A stretch of 43,485 bases of DNA, from NCBI RefSeq assembly GCF_017745095.1, contig NZ_JAGHZZ010000031.1, positions 1 through 43,485 on the forward strand. Direction: 5' to 3'. Shown piece after piece: positions 25,048-34,158 of the stretch; position 1 is the first letter of the stretch, and every line of letters starts with the position of its first letter. The notes beneath the pieces are model-generated. The model did not search any database and was not told the origin of the DNA. It saw only the letters and a list, made by a program, of their open reading frames with translations. The stretch is from Sporocytophaga sp. (GTDB taxonomy: Bacteria; Bacteroidota; Bacteroidia; Cytophagales; Cytophagaceae). The position numbers were made by a program, and so were the translations under genes.

Positions 25048-28000
25048 ATGACAAACAAACACGTATTAAAATTAATGGTATGCCTCCTGGCAGGGAACTT
25101 GGCTATGGCTCAGGATCTTGTCCAATACTGGAATTTTAACCAGACGGCATCTCAAGCAGAACTCCTCACTCCTACTATTAGTAAAGTATCGGGAGCATCT
25201 ATCCTTCATGTTCCCGGGATATCCTCAAGTACAGTTGAATTCACTTCTAATACTGGTCAGGATTTTAGCACTCTTAATGCACGCCAGGGTGAAGAAGCTT
25301 TATCACATCTTCGATTCAACAACCCTGTTGGTGGTCAACTTATATTTTCCCTTCCCACCACTGGTTATGCTAATCCTATCATAACATATGTAACAAGAAG
25401 ATCAACACAGTCCGCAAGAGCGCAGATAATCTCTTATACAATAGATGGCACAAACTATATAAGATTTGACAGTCTGGAAATTATAGAAATTCCAAGTCTT
25501 ATTACTCTTGACTTCAGCGATATAGCAGAAACAGATAACAACAAAGATTTTAAAATAAAAGTAGAATTTGTTCAGGTTGCCGGTAATGGCGCTGGAAATA
25601 ACAGATTTGACAATTTTGCTCTTGATGCTACTTCTGTTTCCGGAGATGTTAATGCACCTGGTGTTTCTTTTAGTCCAGCCAACGGTTCTGTGAACATCCC
25701 TATGAATGCCTCATTGCTTGCTACATTCAATGAAGATATAAAATTAGCCGGAGGAGTTACTATTACCAATGAAAATATTGCTCAAGCCATTGAACTAAAA
25801 CTGAACAATAAAGACGGAGAAAGTATAGAATTTTCTGCTACCATTGATGGCAGACAAGTTTCCATTACTCCTTCTGAAAATTTAATTAACGGGCAAAATT
25901 ATTATATGGCCATTAAAGCTGATGCGGTTCAGGATTTATCAGGTAATGTGCTCACTGAAGCTTTAGGTATTACTTTTAAAACCATTGCAACTCAATCTGT
26001 TTTAAACCCAGGCGACTTGCTTATTATAGCATATAGAATGAACAGTTCAGACAGAGCTGATGAATTCGCTTTCGTTGCATTAAAAGATATACTTCCGGGT
26101 ACACTAATTAACTTCACTGATGGAAAATTTACCAACGAAGGAGTTCAATGCCCAGGAGGACTCATCTGGATGGCACCTGAAACAGGTATAAAGAAAGGTG
26201 AAGTAGTTGTTATTGGGAATGATAGTCCTGCTTCAGCGGACAAAGGCTCTGTGACTGGCTCTTCATTCGGATTAAGTTCTGACGGAGATCAGATCATGAT
26301 TTACACTGGTACTACTGAAAGTCCATCATACATCACAGCTCTGAGCTCCAATGCATGGGTAAATGATAAACCTTCATGCTCAGGTGGAAGTACATCAAAA
26401 CTACCAAACACACTGACAGACGGACAAAGCTCTATTAACCTAAGCTCTGCTCTTGGTAATATCGATGGACTTTCTGTTAACGCTTATTACTCAGGTCCAC
26501 AAAATATTATGGAAACTGAAGCTCTTAAAGCTTCTATTTTAAACCCTGCAAACTGGACATCAATCACTAAAGGTACTCCGGCTCAGACATGGCCTCAGTT
26601 CAGCTTCTTAACCGTAACTCCTTCAGTTGTAAAATCAGAGGTGTTGAATGCATCAACCATAAGACTTGTATTTGACAGAAATCTTAATACTGCTTCAGCA
26701 ACTTCTTTAGGAAACTTCGCAGGTATCGAAGGAATAGCTTCAGCGACTGTCACTTCCAACGGAAGCTTGTCCGATACTATTGTTCTTTCTTTTGAAACTG
26801 CCTTTACCTCAGGGAATACTTATAAACTTATTGTTTCAAATATTCTTGATGCAGAAGGCAACAGTATGGAAGGAACGTACGAGTTCAGCTTCACATACAA
26901 TAGCAGTATTGCTTTTGAAAAAGAGTTCTATACTATAAAAGAAGATGCAGGAACGCTTTCTATTAATTTAAAAATAGAAAACCCTACAAACGCTTCCTTT
27001 GACCTAACATTAAAGCCACAACCATGGAGCACTGCGGCTACATCTGATATTACCTTCGAAAGTAAGACAATACATGTAACAGGTGAAGAAGGAAATATCA
27101 TTAAACTAGATATTCCTGTTGTGAATGATACCGATGCAGAAAATGACGAATATTTTGTTTTAGGTATTGAAAATACATCAGGCATCAGTGTTAGCGGTTT
27201 TCCTTATGCAACAGTTTACATTAAAGACAATGATAAGTCGGTTCCGTCTTCCAACGGTGAAATAATTTTAAATCACATTGCAAGCTTTGACCCTTCTACA
27301 GAAGGGAGCACGACTGAAGCTATTGCATATGATGCTACAACTCACAGAATATATGCGACCAGCGCAATTCAAAACAGATTTGACATCATAGACTTCTCAA
27401 ATCCTGCTGCGCCCCAGACTATTCGCTCGGTTTCAATGAGTGCTTATGGAAGTGGAATAACAGGTATTGCAGTTAATAAAGGTATTGTTGCTGTAGGAGC
27501 TCCTGCTAATGTAGATATAGATAATGGTTCTATAGTTTTCTTTAACGCAGATGGTGATTTTGCCACACAAGTTACGGTAGGTACACTTCCTGATATGGTT
27601 TGTTTCACTCCGGACGGAAATAAAGTACTTATAGCAAACGAAGGACAGCCAAACAACAGTTACTCAATCGACCCTGAAGGTTCAGTGAGTGTGATCGACG
27701 TATCAAAAGGACTGAACAGCATCAGCCAAACCAATGTAACTACTTTGGATTTCACCAAATTCAATGAAAATGAAGGAGCACTTATTGCAGCAGGTATTCG
27801 TAAAGGATCTGTTAAAAGCACCCTGTCTCAGGACCTGGAGCCTGAATATATCACAGTTTCTTCAGACTCGAAGAAGGCATGGGTAACTTTGCAAGAAAAC
27901 AATTCAATTGCTGAACTTGATCTTGAAAACAATCAAATCACTTCTATCTGGGGACTTGGCACTAAAGAATATATTCAGTATGGAAATGGCGCAGATATGA

Positions 28001-28986
28001 GCAACAACAATGGAGAAGTATTAATTGCAAACTGGCCGGTTAAAGGATTGCATATGCCAGATGCTGTTGGAAGCTTTGAATTAAATGGCACTAACTATGT
28101 CGTGACTGCGAACGAAGGTGATGAAAGAGAATATGCAGGACTTAACGAGCGTACCACAGTTGGTAACAACTCTGTAGTATTAGACCCAGAGAAATTCCCT
28201 CATGCTGCGGTATTAAAAAAGAGCTATAACCTTGGGAATTTCAGAATTACCAACCTTAACGGAGATACTGATAAAGATGGAGATTATGATGAGCTATATG
28301 CCGGAGGCTCACGTTCTTTCTCAATTTTTAACGCTGATACAAAAGAGCTTGTCTATGATAGTGGGGATGATTTTGATTATATTACTTCAAGACACGCAAT
28401 TTATGGCAGCTTGTTTAATTCAGATCATGAAAGCAATAAACTAAAAGGAAGAAGTCATACAAAAGGTTGCGAACCTGAAGCTCTTGCTGTAGCGACCATA
28501 GGCACTAAAACATATGCCTTCGTAGGTCTGGAAAGAATTGGTGGTGTAATGGCATACAATATTTCTGATCCTGAAAATCCTGTTTTTGTAGATTACCAAA
28601 ACACCCGTAGCTTCACTTCATACGCAGGAGATCACGGTCCGGAATATGTTGTGTATGTAAGTCCGGAGAACAGCCCTGATGGTCAGCATTATATTTTAGT
28701 TTCCAATGAAATAAGCGGAACTATTACTGTCTTCAAACTTGAAGTTTCGGGAGTTGCAGAAGTTGAAGCTCCAATGCCCAAAGAGAGCAGTCTGGTTGTT
28801 TATCCAAACCCTGCCCGTAACACTTTGAATCTGAATAAAATCTCATCTTTTGAAATAGAATCCTTGAACGGTCAGACATTACTGAAAGCAGAAAGTGTCA
28901 ATTCAATTGACATCAGCAGTTTAGGTAAAGGCTTCTACATATTAAAAACTTCTGAGGGACAAATCAGAAAAATTGTAGTAGAATAA
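25048..28986 (+). CDS. Large T9SS-exported protein with choice-of-anchor I propeller
   Basis: A 1312-residue exported protein. A signal peptide (1-21, ending AMAQ) is followed by a beta-sandwich region (about 25-200), an Ig-like Big_5 domain (about 206-314, VSFSPANGSVNIPMNASLLA), a lamin-tail-like region (about 320-515), a second Ig-like domain (about 525-620) and a Calx-beta domain (about 622-728). The choice-of-anchor I domain spans about 736-1234 with propeller repeats such as PDMVCFTPDGNKVLIANEGQP and VTANEGDEREYAGLNE. The last 65 residues are a type A T9SS sorting domain (VVYPNPARNTLNLN to the C-terminus). It is therefore secreted through the type IX system and likely anchored on the cell surface. 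Relatives are sometimes called alkaline-phosphatase-like, but I see no catalytic metal site to support that. Monocistronic, with a strong terminator. Confidence 0.9.
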   Translation: MTNKHVLKLMVCLLAGNLAMAQDLVQYWNFNQTASQAELLTPTISKVSGASILHVPGISSSTVEFTSNTGQDFSTLNARQGEEALSHLRFNNPVGGQLIFSLPTTGYANPIITYVTRRSTQSARAQIISYTIDGTNYIRFDSLEIIEIPSLITLDFSDIAETDNNKDFKIKVEFVQVAGNGAGNNRFDNFALDATSVSGDVNAPGVSFSPANGSVNIPMNASLLATFNEDIKLAGGVTITNENIAQAIELKLNNKDGESIEFSATIDGRQVSITPSENLINGQNYYMAIKADAVQDLSGNVLTEALGITFKTIATQSVLNPGDLLIIAYRMNSSDRADEFAFVALKDILPGTLINFTDGKFTNEGVQCPGGLIWMAPETGIKKGEVVVIGNDSPASADKGSVTGSSFGLSSDGDQIMIYTGTTESPSYITALSSNAWVNDKPSCSGGSTSKLPNTLTDGQSSINLSSALGNIDGLSVNAYYSGPQNIMETEALKASILNPANWTSITKGTPAQTWPQFSFLTVTPSVVKSEVLNASTIRLVFDRNLNTASATSLGNFAGIEGIASATVTSNGSLSDTIVLSFETAFTSGNTYKLIVSNILDAEGNSMEGTYEFSFTYNSSIAFEKEFYTIKEDAGTLSINLKIENPTNASFDLTLKPQPWSTAATSDITFESKTIHVTGEEGNIIKLDIPVVNDTDAENDEYFVLGIENTSGISVSGFPYATVYIKDNDKSVPSSNGEIILNHIASFDPSTEGSTTEAIAYDATTHRIYATSAIQNRFDIIDFSNPAAPQTIRSVSMSAYGSGITGIAVNKGIVAVGAPANVDIDNGSIVFFNADGDFATQVTVGTLPDMVCFTPDGNKVLIANEGQPNNSYSIDPEGSVSVIDVSKGLNSISQTNVTTLDFTKFNENEGALIAAGIRKGSVKSTLSQDLEPEYITVSSDSKKAWVTLQENNSIAELDLENNQITSIWGLGTKEYIQYGNGADMSNNNGEVLIANWPVKGLHMPDAVGSFELNGTNYVVTANEGDEREYAGLNERTTVGNNSVVLDPEKFPHAAVLKKSYNLGNFRITNLNGDTDKDGDYDELYAGGSRSFSIFNADTKELVYDSGDDFDYITSRHAIYGSLFNSDHESNKLKGRSHTKGCEPEALAVATIGTKTYAFVGLERIGGVMAYNISDPENPVFVDYQNTRSFTSYAGDHGPEYVVYVSPENSPDGQHYILVSNEISGTITVFKLEVSGVAEVEAPMPKESSLVVYPNPARNTLNLNKISSFEIESLNGQTLLKAESVNSIDISSLGKGFYILKTSEGQIRKIVVE

Positions 28987-29025
28987 TCATTCTAATCCTA
29001 GTCAATAAAGGACTTCAAAAAAACA

Positions 29026-29062
29026 AAGCGGTAATATCTTTTTCAGATATTACCGCTTCTTA
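29026..29062. terminator. Bidirectional terminator between convergent genes
   Basis: A perfect 14-bp stem (AAGCGGTAATATCT at 29026-29039, AGATATTACCGCTT at 29045-29058). T-rich DNA follows on the plus strand, and the minus strand enters TGTTTTTTTG. It serves both the T9SS cargo gene and the convergent gene. Confidence 0.85.
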
Positions 29063-29089
29063 TATATGGTATTTCTTTAGTCTTCTATA

Positions 29090-29671
29090 TTATCTCGAAG
29101 TACGGGTTTTCTTCATATCTTCTATAGTATTCATATACGTTTGAAGATCTCTTTTCAGCTTCCTTTCCTTTTCGATAGCATTCTTTTTATACTCTTCAAA
29201 ACTGTTAAATAACTCATCATATTCTCCTATCTTCTGAACAGTCACCTTATTTGAATTGTGAAACTGGAAATATAAAAACCCACAAGCGCCGCAAGCTATG
29301 GCAAACAGACACCAAAGGATAGTCGCGTAGGTATATTTATTGATTGGCATACCTAAAAATGAAATCCCATCTTTTGCAGCAATTGCAATATCCAGGTTAG
29401 ACTTTAATTCTCCTGTTTCCTTTTGAAGTTGAGAAATTTCGTTGCCCTGATTCAGAACTAGTGATTTTTCACCCGCGAGGTCTGACTTGGATTTAGCAAG
29501 AGAGTCAGAGATTATCTTCCATAAATCATTCAACTCTGTTTTTTTAATTACTTTATAATTCTGATAATTTTCAGCTCCTTGTATTACTTTTTCCCACCTT
29601 TGATCAAGAGTTTGCCCTGACACAGAATGGGTTAAAATAATCATCAACGCATATAACACATACTTTTTCAT
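29090..29671 (-). CDS. Membrane coiled-coil protein of unknown function
   Basis: A 193-residue protein: signal peptide or first helix (about 1-20, ending VSGQ), a helical region with DQRWEKVIQGAENYQNYKVIKK, a coiled coil (about 45-100), a KDGISFLGMPINKYTYATILW segment, a membrane helix (about 112-132), and a charged second coiled coil to the C-terminus. This architecture and the SFLGMP segment match a Bacteroidota family whose members are often labelled tRNA (guanine-N1)-methyltransferase in databases. Nothing in the sequence resembles a methyltransferase, so that name should not be transferred. The ATG at 29669-29671 is preferred over an in-frame GTG 9 bases upstream. Confidence 0.78.
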   Translation of the reverse strand: MKKYVLYALMIILTHSVSGQTLDQRWEKVIQGAENYQNYKVIKKTELNDLWKIISDSLAKSKSDLAGEKSLVLNQGNEISQLQKETGELKSNLDIAIAAKDGISFLGMPINKYTYATILWCLFAIACGACGFLYFQFHNSNKVTVQKIGEYDELFNSFEEYKKNAIEKERKLKRDLQTYMNTIEDMKKTRTSR

Positions 29672-29948
29672 ACCTTTCACGAAATTTAAGACGGAAAATA
29701 AATAGAATTTAACAACTTAAGAAAGAAACAATGCAATTATTTCTTATAATAGTTATACCAAATGTGGAAATTACAAAATAAACGTAAAATTTCCTGAATT
29801 ATGCAAACTTAGCTTGAATTTTACTGAAATGCTGAAAAAATTCTAATAAAAATTCAATTTGATACAAAAGAACCAGCCATTCAACTAAAACTTGTTCGGA
29901 TTCGTAGAGAAGATTAATTAAAAATTCAACTCTAAAATCGATACATCA

Positions 29949-30278
29949 ATGAAAAAAATCATTTTGGCTCTATTTCTTCTTCTCTCAGGATACTCTTACG
30001 GTCAACAGGCAAAAATGCAGATGCTTACACCTGAGCAAAAAGCTGACGAAACCGTAACAAAACTGAAAACTGAAATCACCCTGACAGACGAGCAAGCTAC
30101 AAAAGTAAAAACCATTACAGTAGACAGAGTGAATAAAATTACCGCAAACCATAAAAAGTATGGGTCTGATAAAGTAAGAATTCAGGCTGCAAACAAATTG
30201 GTAATGGATGAATGGGAAGGACAATTAAAGACAATCGTTACTCCTGAACAATTTGAAAAATATCTTTCTACCAAATAA
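29949..30278 (+). CDS. Small secreted helical protein, Spy/CpxP-like character
   Basis: A 109-residue exported protein. A signal peptide (about 1-19, ending SYGQ) precedes an all-helical, charged mature part. The phrases MLTPEQKADETVTKLKTEITLTDEQATKVK and VTPEQFEKYL (the first spans about 25-54) recall the LTxxQ-type motifs of periplasmic Spy/CpxP-like proteins, which bind unfolded proteins or sense envelope stress. The resemblance is in motif style only. It is monocistronic and followed by a shared terminator. Confidence 0.75.
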   Translation: MKKIILALFLLLSGYSYGQQAKMQMLTPEQKADETVTKLKTEITLTDEQATKVKTITVDRVNKITANHKKYGSDKVRIQAANKLVMDEWEGQLKTIVTPEQFEKYLSTK

Positions 30279-30287
30279 TTATTGAAA

Positions 30288-30330
30288 TCATGTGGCAGCT
30301 CCCGCTATTGGGTCTACCACATGATTTTTA
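30288..30330. terminator. Bidirectional terminator between convergent genes
   Basis: TCATGTGG (30288-30295) pairs perfectly with CCACATGA (30317-30324), with further partial pairing inside. TTTTTATTTTC follows on the plus strand, while the minus strand enters TTTCAATAATTATTT. Confidence 0.75.
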
Positions 30331-30333
30331 TTT

Positions 30334-31137
30334 TCACTTACTTTCAGTTGCCTGCAATACTTTTAGCTTTTGTATTTCTCCTAAAATTGCCTTCCCTACT
30401 TCTGTTGCTGAGGCAGGGTTCTGACCTGTCACTACCCTTTGATCTGTGACTACATGTACTTGCCAAAGTCCTGATTTTTCAAACTTGGCTCCTCTTTCTA
30501 TTAATTTTTTTTCAAGGAGAAACGGAACTACTTCACTTAATCCAACGGCATTTTCCTCCTCATTAGTAAATGCATTAATTTTCTTTCCATCTACAAGATA
30601 TTTACCATTGCTAAGTTTAATATTTACAAGACCAGCAGGTCCATGGCATACAGCACTCACCACTCCATTGTGCTCATAAATATTAGCAGCAATTTTAGCC
30701 AGCTCAGTGTTATCTGCGAAATCCCACATTGCTCCATGACCTCCGGCATAGAATATAGCGAGGTATTTCTCGGGATCCACCTCTGAGGGCTTCATTGTAT
30801 GTTCTAGCTTATTCTTGTACTCTGTGTTTTCCCAGAATTTTTTATTAATCGGATCCTCAAGATCAAAGCCATCTACAGGAGGCTTTCCTCCTTTGGGACT
30901 TACAAAATCAATTTCATAACCGGCATCATGCAATATTTCCCAAGGGTGTGCGACTTCGCTAAGATAGAACCCAGTAGGTTTGCCAGTATTTCCTTTTTTG
31001 TCATGGCTAGTTACCACAAATAAAATTTTTGTCTTCATTTTTCCAGAATTGTTAACTTGAGCTTTTGTTTGATGATTCGAAAAAAACAGGATGATCATTA
31101 GAACTCCTGCTATAATTCCTTGTACTTTGTTTTTCAT
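30334..31137 (-). CDS. Exported DJ-1/PfpI family protein (Hsp31-like)
   Basis: A 267-residue protein with a signal peptide (about 1-27, ending TKAQ) and a DJ-1/PfpI domain. The nucleophile elbow is AVCHGPAGLV with Cys164 and His165. The acidic residue of the site is Glu61 in YLSEVAHPW, and GGHGAMWDF (132-140) forms the oxyanion loop. This arrangement matches the Hsp31/glyoxalase III branch, which converts methylglyoxal to lactate or acts as a protein-repair or holding factor. The signal peptide makes it periplasmic, unlike the usual cytoplasmic members. It lies 93 bp downstream of a Crp-like regulator on the same strand, which may control it. Confidence 0.88.
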   Translation of the reverse strand: MKNKVQGIIAGVLMIILFFSNHQTKAQVNNSGKMKTKILFVVTSHDKKGNTGKPTGFYLSEVAHPWEILHDAGYEIDFVSPKGGKPPVDGFDLEDPINKKFWENTEYKNKLEHTMKPSEVDPEKYLAIFYAGGHGAMWDFADNTELAKIAANIYEHNGVVSAVCHGPAGLVNIKLSNGKYLVDGKKINAFTNEEENAVGLSEVVPFLLEKKLIERGAKFEKSGLWQVHVVTDQRVVTGQNPASATEVGKAILGEIQKLKVLQATESK

Positions 31138-31230
31138 TTTCGTCTGTTTTAATCTATGCAGACAAAACTGAACAAATTACCTACCATCCAAAAGGACAAA
31201 AATCACTGAAAAAATGTGACATAGGTCACA

Positions 31231-31794
31231 TCACGAAGAAAGACGGCTCAACGTTTCCCTGGAAACTCCCAGGTAAGAGGCTATAAGAGTTTTAGGAAGT
31301 CGCTTAATAAGGGAAGGATATAAATCCACAAACTGATCATATCGCTCTTTAGCATTGCTATTGAGCAAAGACAGAATTCTCCTTTGCAAGGCAATATATC
31401 CCATGTTGGACTTTTTTCTGAAAAAATGCTCTACCTTGTGCATCTCAGCACATATTTTATCTCTGTTTTGTAAAGAAAGAGAAAGCACTTCTACATCTTC
31501 AATACAATCAATATTAAATATAGCCTTGGACTGACTGAAATAAGCCTGATAATCAGTAATCCACCAGTCTTCCATAGCAAACTGCATGATAGATTCCCTG
31601 CCTTCACTATCAGTATGGTAGGCTTTCAAAAGACCTTTTATAACAAAATAATCATAGTTAACGAGGTCACCCTCCTGAACAAGGAACTGATGCTTTTTAA
31701 GTTTTTTAACCGAAAAATGAGAAAGTAAAAATTCAAATTCAGAATCTGTCAGAGATATAATTTTCTCAAAATGTTGTCTTAATTCTTTATACAT
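31231..31794 (-). CDS. Crp/Fnr-family transcriptional regulator
   Basis: A 187-residue regulator: an N-terminal effector barrel (about 20-115, KKHQFLVQEGDLVNYDYFVIKGLLKAY in shape) and a C-terminal helix-turn-helix (about 162-187, KTLIASYLGVSRETLSRLSS) that ends almost at the stop codon, so the usual last helix is short. It belongs to the same class as the regulator at 17767-18333 but is not a close paralog. It is upstream of the exported DJ-1 gene on the same strand and divergent from the guanine deaminase gene. Confidence 0.88.
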   Translation of the reverse strand: MYKELRQHFEKIISLTDSEFEFLLSHFSVKKLKKHQFLVQEGDLVNYDYFVIKGLLKAYHTDSEGRESIMQFAMEDWWITDYQAYFSQSKAIFNIDCIEDVEVLSLSLQNRDKICAEMHKVEHFFRKKSNMGYIALQRRILSLLNSNAKERYDQFVDLYPSLIKRLPKTLIASYLGVSRETLSRLSS

Positions 31795-31973
31795 CTGGTT
31801 TCAAATACGACTTAATAAAATCCTGATATTTCTGAATTATGAATTTAGGCAATTAATTACTAGCCCCAAATTGGTAGGTCATTTTAATATGCTAGTATTT
31901 TTACTTCTAAATAAAAAAATATTTTTTCCAATGAATTTACGTACTTTAATAAAGTAAAATTTTTACTACTGAA

Positions 31974-32450
31974 ATGGAAGAGAGAGCATTAAAATTTATG
32001 AAGATGGCCATTGAGCTTTCACATTTGGGACATAGAAATAACAAAGGCGGTCCGTTTGGTGCTATAGTAGTTAAGGGTGATGAAGTAGTTGGCAGAGGGT
32101 ATAATCAGGTTACATCTTCTAATGACCCTACAGCACACGCAGAAATTGTTGCTATCAGAGATGCCTGTAAGAATCTTAGCACTTTTCAGCTTACAGGGTG
32201 CGAGATATTTACCAGTTGCGAACCTTGCCCAATGTGCCTTGGAGCTATATATTGGGCCAGACCGGATAAAATTTACTTTGGCAATTCACGTGAGGATGCG
32301 GCTGCAATCGGCTTTGACGATTCAATGATTTATGACGAAATGAAAAAGCTAATACTTGAAAGAAAAATTCCTATTATGCAGATCGGACAAGAACATGCCA
32401 TTATAGCATTTCATGAATGGAAAGCTAAAGGAGATAAAACCGAATATTAG
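31974..32450 (+). CDS. guaD: Guanine deaminase (cytidine-deaminase fold)
   Basis: A 158-residue cytosolic zinc enzyme of the CDA/TadA superfamily. Zinc ligands are His55 in TAHAEIVAIRDAC and Cys85/Cys88 in SCEPCPMCLGAIYWARP; Glu57 is the proton shuttle. The region after the zinc site (GFDDSMIYDEM, 113-123) and the C-terminal AFHEWKAKGDKTEY match the Bacillus GuaD type rather than tRNA adenosine deaminase TadA. It should convert guanine to xanthine and ammonia in purine salvage and nitrogen use. It acts as a domain-swapped dimer in the family. Monocistronic; divergent from the Crp-like gene. Confidence 0.88.
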   Translation: MEERALKFMKMAIELSHLGHRNNKGGPFGAIVVKGDEVVGRGYNQVTSSNDPTAHAEIVAIRDACKNLSTFQLTGCEIFTSCEPCPMCLGAIYWARPDKIYFGNSREDAAAIGFDDSMIYDEMKKLILERKIPIMQIGQEHAIIAFHEWKAKGDKTEY

Positions 32451-32527
32451 TTGCCCCCCCATCCCTCACGATTCACCTGAAGGACATGGCTGTGAAAGTA
32501 ATCGTTATCTTCTTAATTAAAGAAAAT

Positions 32528-32593
32528 AGCAACAGTTTGAGTAACAGCAAGAACACTTGGGTGTATATTGTTGCTGTTGCTCCAACTGTTGCT
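32528..32593. terminator. Long hairpin between guaD and dgt
   Basis: Arms of about 24 bp (32528-32551 and 32570-32593) built on AGCAACAGTT and AACTGTTGCT, with two imperfect pairs and an 18-base loop. The minus strand continues into ATTTTCTTT, so it likely terminates dgt and perhaps guaD too. Confidence 0.65.
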
Positions 32594-32597
32594 GAGA

Positions 32598-33989
32598 TTA
32601 CTTAAGCTCAGGCAATGAAATACCTTTAATCTTACGATAAAGATCCACAGCATAAATATCTGTCATACCTGATACAAAATCTACGACCGATTGTAACCTG
32701 GAATAAAGGTTATCATCTTCCCCCTTGTACTTAAACTGATCAGGAAGCAGACGCATCAGTTTTGGTGACGTAGCTTTATCAGGCTGAGTAATTGCTGGTA
32801 TAAATTCTTCCAGTATCCCTCCTAATATCTTATATCCGGCAAGCTCGATCTCTATTGCTGAGCGGTAGTTGTAAATTTCTTCATTAGAGATTTGTTTCAG
32901 CTCCTGAAATGGTTTGCTGATATGCCCTCCAAGATCGTCTGTAAGACTCTTTTCATATTTTCCGGAAAGAATAGCTTCCCTGTTTTCCCAGAATATATCA
33001 GAGCACCTTTCAATTAAAATTGAAATAATTTTAGCTCTCAGGAATGCGATTTTTTGCTTATCATCTACAATGGCATCAACAATTGATTTGATCTTCCCCC
33101 TACTGTCCCTATCAGCATTTTCCTGAAAGAATTCCAGAAGCACTTCAATTGCTTTTTTCAGGGTAATGATCTTTAATCTGTATGCATCTTCCCAATCAAT
33201 CAGCTGATAGCAGATATCATCCGCTGCCTCTACCAGAAATACGAATGGATGGCGTGCATAAATCAATTCACTACTGCTTGAGTTTGAGATAAGCCCAAAC
33301 TCCTTAGCTATCTTTAAAAATGTTTCTCTTTCAGAATCAAAGAAACCATACTTCTTACGACTTAAAACCTGCTTGCTCATTCCCGCACCAGATTCGCATG
33401 GATATTTGATCATAGATGCAAGAGTAGTATAAGTCAACCTCATACCACCAGGAGTATTTTCATTGAAATGATGCGTCATTAGTCTAAGACCATTCGCATT
33501 ACCTTCAAAATTGGTGAGGTCTTTATATTGATTGGCTGTGAGGTTTTCCCGGATATAAGATTTTTCCTTATCAGGCAGATTCAGAAAATATGCAGAAATA
33601 GCCTTTTCACCTGAATGGCCAAATGGCGGATTTCCAATATCGTGGGCCAAGCATGCAGCTGAGATAACAGAACCAAGCTCATAGTTATAGAACCTCTGAA
33701 AGTTTTGATTATTGGGTTCATGATTTTCAGCAATTCTCTGTCCTATAATACTCCCAAGCGACCGGCCAACACAAGCCACTTCAAGACTGTGGGTTAACCT
33801 GTTATGAACAAAAATACTTCCCGGCAAAGGAAATACTTGAGTCTTATTCTGCAATCTTCTGAAAGGCGAAGAAAATATCAGTCTGTCATAATCTATTTGA
33901 TAAGGATTTCTCACAGAGTCCTGACCTTCTGTATATTTATGTTCCTGCCCTAGTCTTTTGGGGCTGTATAATGTTTTCCAATCAAGCAT
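32598..33989 (-). CDS. dgt: Deoxyguanosinetriphosphate triphosphohydrolase (dGTPase)
   Basis: A 463-residue HD-domain phosphohydrolase that splits dGTP (or related dNTPs) to the nucleoside and triphosphate. The metal site shows His67 in NRLTHSLEV and His116-Asp117 in LAHDIGNPPFGHSGE, and a later Asp lies in VEAADDICYQLIDWEDA. The family opening SPFRRLQNKTQVFPLP is intact and the length is normal for the larger dGTPase class. The frame opens 33 codons earlier at 34088, but those residues are not family-like; MLDWKTLYSPKRLG at 33989 is the typical start. Divergent from recQ, so dNTP control and DNA repair genes share a 169-bp region. Confidence 0.92.
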   Translation of the reverse strand: MLDWKTLYSPKRLGQEHKYTEGQDSVRNPYQIDYDRLIFSSPFRRLQNKTQVFPLPGSIFVHNRLTHSLEVACVGRSLGSIIGQRIAENHEPNNQNFQRFYNYELGSVISAACLAHDIGNPPFGHSGEKAISAYFLNLPDKEKSYIRENLTANQYKDLTNFEGNANGLRLMTHHFNENTPGGMRLTYTTLASMIKYPCESGAGMSKQVLSRKKYGFFDSERETFLKIAKEFGLISNSSSSELIYARHPFVFLVEAADDICYQLIDWEDAYRLKIITLKKAIEVLLEFFQENADRDSRGKIKSIVDAIVDDKQKIAFLRAKIISILIERCSDIFWENREAILSGKYEKSLTDDLGGHISKPFQELKQISNEEIYNYRSAIEIELAGYKILGGILEEFIPAITQPDKATSPKLMRLLPDQFKYKGEDDNLYSRLQSVVDFVSGMTDIYAVDLYRKIKGISLPELK

Positions 33990-34124
33990 ATTTACCGCAG
34001 TTCGTCCTGTAAATTTATAATTAAATAATTGCTTTACACAACATTCTCCCAACGTTCTAATTTGTAATACTTTAAAGTTGGATTTCAATCTCTGTTACGT
34101 CTAAGATATTTCCATCCTTTTATT

Positions 34125-34132
34125 TATATTTG
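34125..34132 (+). promoter_or_regulatory. -7 box of recQ
   Basis: TATATTTG, a full TAnnTTTG match, 26 bp before the recQ ATG. The -33 region is a poor match. Confidence 0.45.
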
Positions 34133-34158
34133 GAACCGATTCAACCAGCTAAATAAAA

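Noticed and set aside
29902-29910. TCGTAGAGA, a fragment of the dispersed palindrome
   Set aside because: Only nine bases match, there is no inverted arm, and it is probably chance.
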